Assembly: GCA_944359595.1 (NCBI GenBank)
Contig: CALVSV010000113.1
Location: 1 to 8,750 of the forward strand
DNA: 8,750 nucleotides
From: an uncultured Bacilli bacterium
GTDB lineage: Bacteria; Bacillota_I; Bacilli_A; RF39; UBA660
Reading direction: 5' to 3'
In this document: piece after piece, positions 5,562 through 8,750 of the stretch
How the letters are laid out: each line of letters begins with the position of its first letter
Position numbering within the stretch: position 1 is the first letter of the stretch
Made by a program: the position numbers and the translations under genes
The notes under the pieces: model-generated
Seen by the model: the letters and a program-made list of their open reading frames with translations, nothing else
The model's database searches: none
Told to the model about the DNA's origin: nothing

Positions 5562-6162
5562 ATCTACTGTAATATTCAACTATTAATGATTCATTAATAT
5601 CTTTATTTAGTTCTTCTCTTTCTGGAAGTCTTACATATTTAGCTTCCATTTTCTTTTCGTCATACTCAATATATTCAACACGTTTTTGAATGTTTGCTAA
5701 AGAATCTAAAACAACTTTATTTGTTTTATAATTTTCTTTTAAACTTATAATATCACCAGGTTTAACTTGATAAGATGGAATGTTAACTTTTTTACCATTA
5801 ACTAAAACATCACCATGATTAACCATTTGTCTAGCTCCACGTCTAGTTGATGAAAAACCTATTCTATAAACTAAATTATCTAATCTTGATTCTAATAATC
5901 TTAAGAAGTTTTCACCATGAACACCTTTCATTTTTTCTGCTTTATTAAAAGTTTTTTTAAATTGTTTTTCAGTTAATCCATACATAAATCTAACTTTTTG
6001 TTTTTCAGTTAATTGAATACTATAGTTAGATGGTTTACCATGTCTAGCGTTACCGTGTTGACCAGGACCATATGGACGTCTAGCAATATCCTTTCCGTTT
6101 TCAAGTGTTGAAAAATTTACACGACGAGATTTTTTATAAGCAGGACCAGTATATCTTGCCAT
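5560..6162 (-). CDS. rpsD: 30S ribosomal protein S4
   Basis: A 200-residue primary 16S rRNA-binding protein of the small subunit. The start MARYTGPAYKKSRR, then RRPYGPGQHG (28-37), FRF-type basic segments, LLESRLDNLVYRIGF (89-103) and the S4 RNA-binding domain (about 90-155, with ARQMVNHGDVLVNGKKV) are unmistakable. The N-terminal zinc-ligand cysteines seen in the C+ paralogue are absent, as in the usual Firmicute C- form. AAAGGAG (6170-6176) lies seven bases before the ATG. In Firmicutes rpsD is typically a single-gene unit that S4 represses through its own leader, and the structured leader here fits. Confidence 0.98.
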   Translation of the reverse strand: MARYTGPAYKKSRRVNFSTLENGKDIARRPYGPGQHGNARHGKPSNYSIQLTEKQKVRFMYGLTEKQFKKTFNKAEKMKGVHGENFLRLLESRLDNLVYRIGFSSTRRGARQMVNHGDVLVNGKKVNIPSYQVKPGDIISLKENYKTNKVVLDSLANIQKRVEYIEYDEKKMEAKYVRLPEREELNKDINESLIVEYYSR

Positions 6163-6316
6163 TTTATCTCTCCTTTCATAAGCGTTATGACGAATTATAT
6201 ATATTTATTATAGGGTGTTTATTTTAATATTTTCGCTAGCAGCTTACCTAGTTACTAATAACGCATATGCAATAAAACACATTACATAAACATATATAAA
6301 GCTGAATCAATACGCA
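6163..6316 (-). promoter_or_regulatory. Structured rpsD mRNA leader (candidate S4 autoregulatory RNA)
   Basis: The predicted leader is about 150 bases. On the plus strand, CATAAGCGTTAT (6177-6188) pairs with ATAACGCATATG (6258-6269) over 11 of 12 positions with one T-T mismatch. This long-range stem ends right at the Shine-Dalgarno AAAGGAG (6170-6176), so its formation could control ribosome access. S4 repression of its own leader is established in Bacillus; that this RNA does it is inferred from position and pairing. Confidence 0.65.
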
Positions 6317-6322
6317 ATTAAA

Positions 6323-6351
6323 ATTATATACATTTTGTAGTATTTAGTCAA
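6323..6351 (-). promoter_or_regulatory. rpsD promoter (sigma-A type)
   Basis: On the minus strand: TTGACT (6346-6351), a 17-base spacer and TATAAT (6323-6328), near consensus as expected for a ribosomal protein gene. The start is predicted near 6316. Confidence 0.88.
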
Positions 6352-6382
6352 TAAAAATAGTGATTTTTTCTTAATTTCATGA

Positions 6383-6388
6383 TAGAAT
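6383..6388 (+). promoter_or_regulatory. Likely extended -10 box for lspA-rluD
   Basis: TGATAGAAT (hexamer TAGAAT at 6383-6388) is an extended -10 box 22 bases before the lspA start. The matching -35 (GTGATT near 6360) is poor. Confidence 0.5.
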
Positions 6389-6410
6389 ATTCAAAGAAAG
6401 AGGAAAATTT

Positions 6411-6884
6411 ATGAAAAAATATAAAAAAATTATTATATTAACAATAATTATATTTTTACTAGATTTAATTTCAAAAGTATTAATAACTAGTTATTTAGAT
6501 TTAAATAATAGTATAAATATAATAGGAGATTTCTTTAAAATTAATTTAGTTCATAATTATGGAGCAGCTTTTAGTATACTTACAGATAAAACTTTATTTA
6601 TAATAATTATATCTATTATAGCTTTAATATTAATAATATATATGATTAAAAAAGATAATAAATTAACAAAATTAAATATTATATATTATAGTTTTATTTT
6701 AGGAGGTATATTAGGGAATTTATGTAATAGACTTTGTTTAGGATATGTAATAGACTTTTTAGATTTTAATATATTTGGTTATGAATTTCCTATATTTAAT
6801 TTAGCAGATACTTTTATTGTTATAAGTATTATTTTAATGATTTTTGAATTATTTAAAGGTAGTGATGAAAATGTATATAGTTGA
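6411..6884 (+). CDS. lspA: Lipoprotein signal peptidase (signal peptidase II)
   Basis: A 157-residue aspartic protease of the inner membrane that removes signal peptides from prolipoproteins after lipidation. It has four membrane helices (about 6-26, 62-80, 90-108, 128-148). Family motifs: D18 in LLDLISK, HNYGAAF (48-54), GGILGNLCNR (98-107), VIDF with catalytic Asp115, and FNLAD with catalytic Asp133. The oddity is residue 106: the usual GNxxDR is GNLCNR, so the conserved third Asp is Asn (codon AAT), while the catalytic pair matching P. aeruginosa D124/D143 is intact. GAGGA (6400-6404) lies six bases before the ATG. It overlaps rluD by 20 bases, the usual Firmicute lspA-rluD order. Confidence 0.95.
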   Translation: MKKYKKIIILTIIIFLLDLISKVLITSYLDLNNSINIIGDFFKINLVHNYGAAFSILTDKTLFIIIISIIALILIIYMIKKDNKLTKLNIIYYSFILGGILGNLCNRLCLGYVIDFLDFNIFGYEFPIFNLADTFIVISIILMIFELFKGSDENVYS

Positions 6885-7764
6885 GTCAAACAATAATAAA
6901 AGACTAGATTTATATTTAAGTGAAATAACTGATTATTCAAGAAGTAAAATAAACAAATTAATTAAGGAAGGATATATTTCTGTTAACGGAAAAAAAGAAA
7001 AAGCAAGCTATACAGTAAAAGAAAATGATAAGATTGAAATAGAAGAATATGAAGAAGAACCAACAGAAATAATACCTCAAAATATAAATATAGATATAGT
7101 ATATGAAGATGATGATCTATTAATAGTAAACAAACCAAGTGGAATGGTTGTTCATCCTGGATGTGGTAATTATAAAGATACACTTGCTAATGCATTAGTT
7201 TATCATATAGATAAATTAAGTAACAAAAACAATAGACCTGGTATTGTACATAGAATAGATAAAGATACTAGTGGATTACTTATGGTAGCTAAAAATGATA
7301 AAACACATGAATATTTATCAAAATTATTGGAAAAGCATGATTTAAATAGAGTTTATATTGCTCTTGTTTGGGGAGTAATAAAACATGATACTGGAGAGAT
7401 TGATACACCAATTGGAAGAGATAAAAATGATAGGCAAAAATATTGTGTTACTTCAGACAATAGCAAGCATGCCATAACTCATTTTAAAGTATTAAAAAGA
7501 TATAATAAAGCAACTTTAATAGAATTAAAATTAGAAACAGGGAGAACACATCAAATACGCGTTCATATGAATTATATAGGATATCCTATTGTTAATGATA
7601 AAGTATATGGTAAAAGAAAAATAATAAATGATTTTGGACAAATGTTACACGCAAAAACTATAGGATTTATACACCCAAAAACAAAAAAATATATGGAATT
7701 TAATGTCGAGCCTCCTAAAGAATTTAATGAAATTTTAGACTTATTTGAACAAGATAAGCTATAA
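6865..7764 (+). CDS. rluD: RluA/RluD-family 23S rRNA pseudouridine synthase
   Basis: A 299-residue enzyme that isomerises specific uridines to pseudouridine in 23S rRNA. An N-terminal S4-like RNA-binding domain (about 11-60, RLDLYLSEITDYSRSKINKLI) is followed by a linker rich in Glu and the catalytic domain. Catalytic Asp132 sits in the hallmark HRIDKDTSGLL; VVNKPSG-type (LLIVNKPSGMVVHPG) and GRTHQIRVHM motifs are also present. I chose the ATG at 6865, five bases after AAAGG; the ATG at 6871 is nearly as good. A TTG reading back to 6844 lacks a ribosome site and adds residues the family does not have. It overlaps lspA, so the two are co-translated. Bacillus calls the equivalent gene ylyB, and the exact target uridines cannot be told from sequence. 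Confidence 0.93.
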   Translation: MKMYIVESNNNKRLDLYLSEITDYSRSKINKLIKEGYISVNGKKEKASYTVKENDKIEIEEYEEEPTEIIPQNINIDIVYEDDDLLIVNKPSGMVVHPGCGNYKDTLANALVYHIDKLSNKNNRPGIVHRIDKDTSGLLMVAKNDKTHEYLSKLLEKHDLNRVYIALVWGVIKHDTGEIDTPIGRDKNDRQKYCVTSDNSKHAITHFKVLKRYNKATLIELKLETGRTHQIRVHMNYIGYPIVNDKVYGKRKIINDFGQMLHAKTIGFIHPKTKKYMEFNVEPPKEFNEILDLFEQDKL

Positions 7765-7789
7765 AATATTACTTTTTATAGCTTTTTTT
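7756..7789 (+). terminator. Terminator after rluD
   Basis: AAGCTATAAAA (7756-7766) pairs over 11 bp with TTTTATAGCTT (7774-7784) around a seven-base loop, followed by a T-run to 7789. The left arm contains the rluD stop codon. Confidence 0.88.
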
Positions 7790-7814
7790 CATATATTTTA
7801 TTGAGGTGATAATA

Positions 7815-7874
7815 ATGAATACATATACTGTTTTATCGGGAGATACTCTTTTTATGGGGAATAATGAGTATTAA
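7815..7874 (+). pseudogene. 19-codon LysM-domain stub
   Basis: An ATG with a good Shine-Dalgarno (GAGGTGAT, 7803-7810) opens a frame reading MNTYTVLSGDTLFMGNNEY and then TAA. YTVxSGDTL is the characteristic opening of a LysM peptidoglycan-binding domain, which needs about 44 residues. The rest of the domain is missing, and the bases after the stop do not continue it in any frame I can see. It is probably the 5' remnant of a deleted LysM protein gene. Confidence 0.6.
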
Positions 7875-7902
7875 ATTAAATTTTATATATAAAACATTGT
7901 TT

Positions 7903-7927
7903 AAGTTGGGAAAACACAACTTTTTTT
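7903..7927 (+). terminator. Weak terminator-like hairpin
   Basis: AAGTTG (7903-7908) pairs with CAACTT (7917-7922) and runs into seven Ts (7921-7927). It overlaps the next promoter's -35 and spacer, so it may be incidental or part of the lost LysM gene's end. Confidence 0.4.
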
Positions 7928-7935
7928 GGTATAAT
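7906..7935 (+). promoter_or_regulatory. Promoter upstream of the UPF0158 remnant and SWIM gene
   Basis: TTGGGA (7906-7911), an 18-base spacer and an extended -10, TGGTATAAT (hexamer 7930-7935). It would start transcripts near 7942 and is the only good promoter visible ahead of the SWIM gene. Confidence 0.65.
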
Positions 7936-7972
7936 TTAATTATCAAGAACTTTTGAAAGGAGTATGATTTTT

Positions 7973-8256
7973 ATGGAAGTAAAATTAAGTGAAGTAATTG
8001 ATGCCCTATATTAGAGATTATGAAAACTTAAATGAAGATGAATTATTTGAAAAATCTATTATGTTATCCACTAGATATTGATATTAATGAATATGAAATG
8101 ATGGAAGATTTTGTAGAAACTATTGAAGATATTAGACTTCAAAATTAATTATATATTTCTCTAAATGGTAGTGGTGCATTTAGAAGGTTTAAAGATACTT
8201 ACATTAATTTTGATATTATTAACGATTGGTATAAATTTAGAGATGAAAAATTTTGA
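7973..8256 (+). pseudogene. UPF0158-family protein pseudogene (two frame changes, one in-frame stop)
   Basis: Three consecutive frames together read like UPF0158 (PF03682), a family of unknown function. Frame 1, from ATG 7973 with AAGGAG at 7957-7962: MEVKLSEVIDALY then TAG at 8012. Frame 2, from about 8007: YIRDYENLNEDELFEKS up to STRY, then TGA at 8079. Frame 3, from 8080: DINEYEMMEDFVETIEDIR, then TAA at 8146; the same frame resumes with NGSGAFRRFKDT and DWYKFRDEKF, stopping at 8254-8256. GAFRRFKD and WYKFRDE are strong family signatures. The stretch between the N-terminal segment and DINEY is shorter than usual, and the C-terminal AxEWCEEN part is missing, so an internal deletion and a 3' truncation are also likely. 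The gene cannot yield a normal protein unless the sequence has several errors. Confidence 0.85.
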
Positions 8257-8270
8257 ATAGGAGATGAATT

Positions 8271-8750
8271 ATGAAGAAGTTTTTAAGAAATTATGAATTT
8301 GAAGATTATTTTGACCCACTTATACTATCACGTGGAAAAAGTTACTATAAAGAAAATAGAATATTAGATATTTGGTGCCAACAAGATTTAGTAACTGCTT
8401 ATATTGATGGGTCTGAAATATATAGAATTGAAATAAGAGCAAATGATAAAGAATTAAATAATTTTTATTGTTCGTGTCCATATTCAGAAGATGGTGCATA
8501 CATGTGTAAACATATTGCTGCTGTTCTTTATTATTTAGAAGAAAATGATATTCCAGAATTAGAAATTTCAAATAGAAAGAAAATAAAAAAAGACAAAGAC
8601 AAATCCGAGCTTTCTAAAATATATGATGAAATGAATTATGAACTAAAAAAAATAAGTGATAGAAATGGTTTTGTTAATTATTATAATGGAAGATACTTTG
8701 TAGATTTAATCTCTAATGTATCTGATTACATAGATGATTTTATAGATAAT
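8271..8750 (+). CDS. SWIM zinc-finger protein (3' end beyond window)
   Basis: The first 160 codons of a gene still open at the right edge. It starts at ATG 8271 with AGGAG seven bases upstream (8259-8263). The first 25 residues (FLRNYEFEDYFDPLILSRGKSYY) match the usual lead-in of bacterial SWIM proteins. The zinc motif CxCx(n)CxH is seen as FYCSCPYSEDGAYMCKHIAAVLYYL, with ligands at residues 69, 71, 82 and 84. The segment after it is Lys-rich and linker-like. SWIM domains bind DNA or protein; in Firmicutes such genes often sit beside or are fused to SNF2-type helicases, but what follows here is outside the window. It lies 14 bases after the UPF0158 remnant, whose promoter it probably uses. 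Confidence 0.88.
   Translation, partial: MKKFLRNYEFEDYFDPLILSRGKSYYKENRILDIWCQQDLVTAYIDGSEIYRIEIRANDKELNNFYCSCPYSEDGAYMCKHIAAVLYYLEENDIPELEISNRKKIKKDKDKSELSKIYDEMNYELKKISDRNGFVNYYNGRYFVDLISNVSDYIDDFIDN

Noticed and set aside
6844..6864. TTG-initiated extension of rluD
   Set aside because: No Shine-Dalgarno, and it deepens the overlap with lspA; ATG 6865 has AAAGG at proper spacing.
6983..7183. Minus-strand open frame inside rluD
   Set aside because: Antisense shadow; Leu/Tyr/His-rich translation typical of reversed coding DNA.
8320..8571. Minus-strand open frame of 83 codons
   Set aside because: Antisense to the SWIM zinc-finger gene, whose forward frame is open and carries the CxC...CxH motif.
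1..8750. CRISPR array, tRNA or rRNA genes, T-box or other known riboswitch
   Set aside because: No regularly spaced repeats, cloverleaf or conserved riboswitch core seen on either strand; the short AT repeats are low-complexity.

Overview
The window comes from a very AT-rich, low-GC Gram-positive (Bacillota-type) bacterium. The evidence is a Firmicute-style lexA, a zinc-less ribosomal protein S4 gene, the lspA-rluD pair, strong AGGAGG-like ribosome binding sites and consensus sigma-A promoters. TGA serves as a stop codon for several intact genes (transporter, accessory protein, lspA) and TGG encodes Trp, so this is not the Mycoplasma code. I cannot name a genus.

Layout: (1) 1-154, the tail of an unrecognised gene. 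(2) 155-474, a non-coding stretch with a 13-bp inverted repeat pair and a 15-bp hairpin that puts the next gene's ribosome binding site in its loop. (3) 475-984, a CmpB-like membrane protein, convergent with lexA (987-1604, minus). (4) lexA and an OGG1-type 8-oxoguanine glycosylase (1790-2620) are divergent, with two good promoters and a candidate SOS box between them. (5) 2672-5522, a compact peptide-export operon: C39-peptidase ABC exporter, small membrane-anchored accessory protein, then two overlapping double-glycine leader peptides absent from a long-ORF survey. It ends in a 14-bp bidirectional terminator. (6) rpsD (minus) with a structured leader, divergent from lspA-rluD. (7) 7791-8256, a decayed zone: a 19-codon LysM stub and a UPF0158 pseudogene with two frame changes and an in-frame stop. 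(8) 8271-8750, a SWIM zinc-finger gene running off the window.

How it works together: the best candidate for an undescribed system is the export operon. The exporter's N-terminal Cys protease should cut both precursors after Gly-Gly while the ABC module exports them. Both mature peptides carry GxxxG motifs and one Cys near the C-terminus, as expected for a two-peptide (class IIb-like) bacteriocin or paired signal. No immunity protein or regulator is recognisable. The second strong point is LexA. Its Ser-Lys dyad is intact, but the canonical Ala-Gly self-cleavage site reads Thr-Asn, and its mRNA has a TTG start with a distant Shine-Dalgarno separated by a hairpin, which suggests unusual control of the SOS response. 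All functional calls come from reading motifs; no database search was run.
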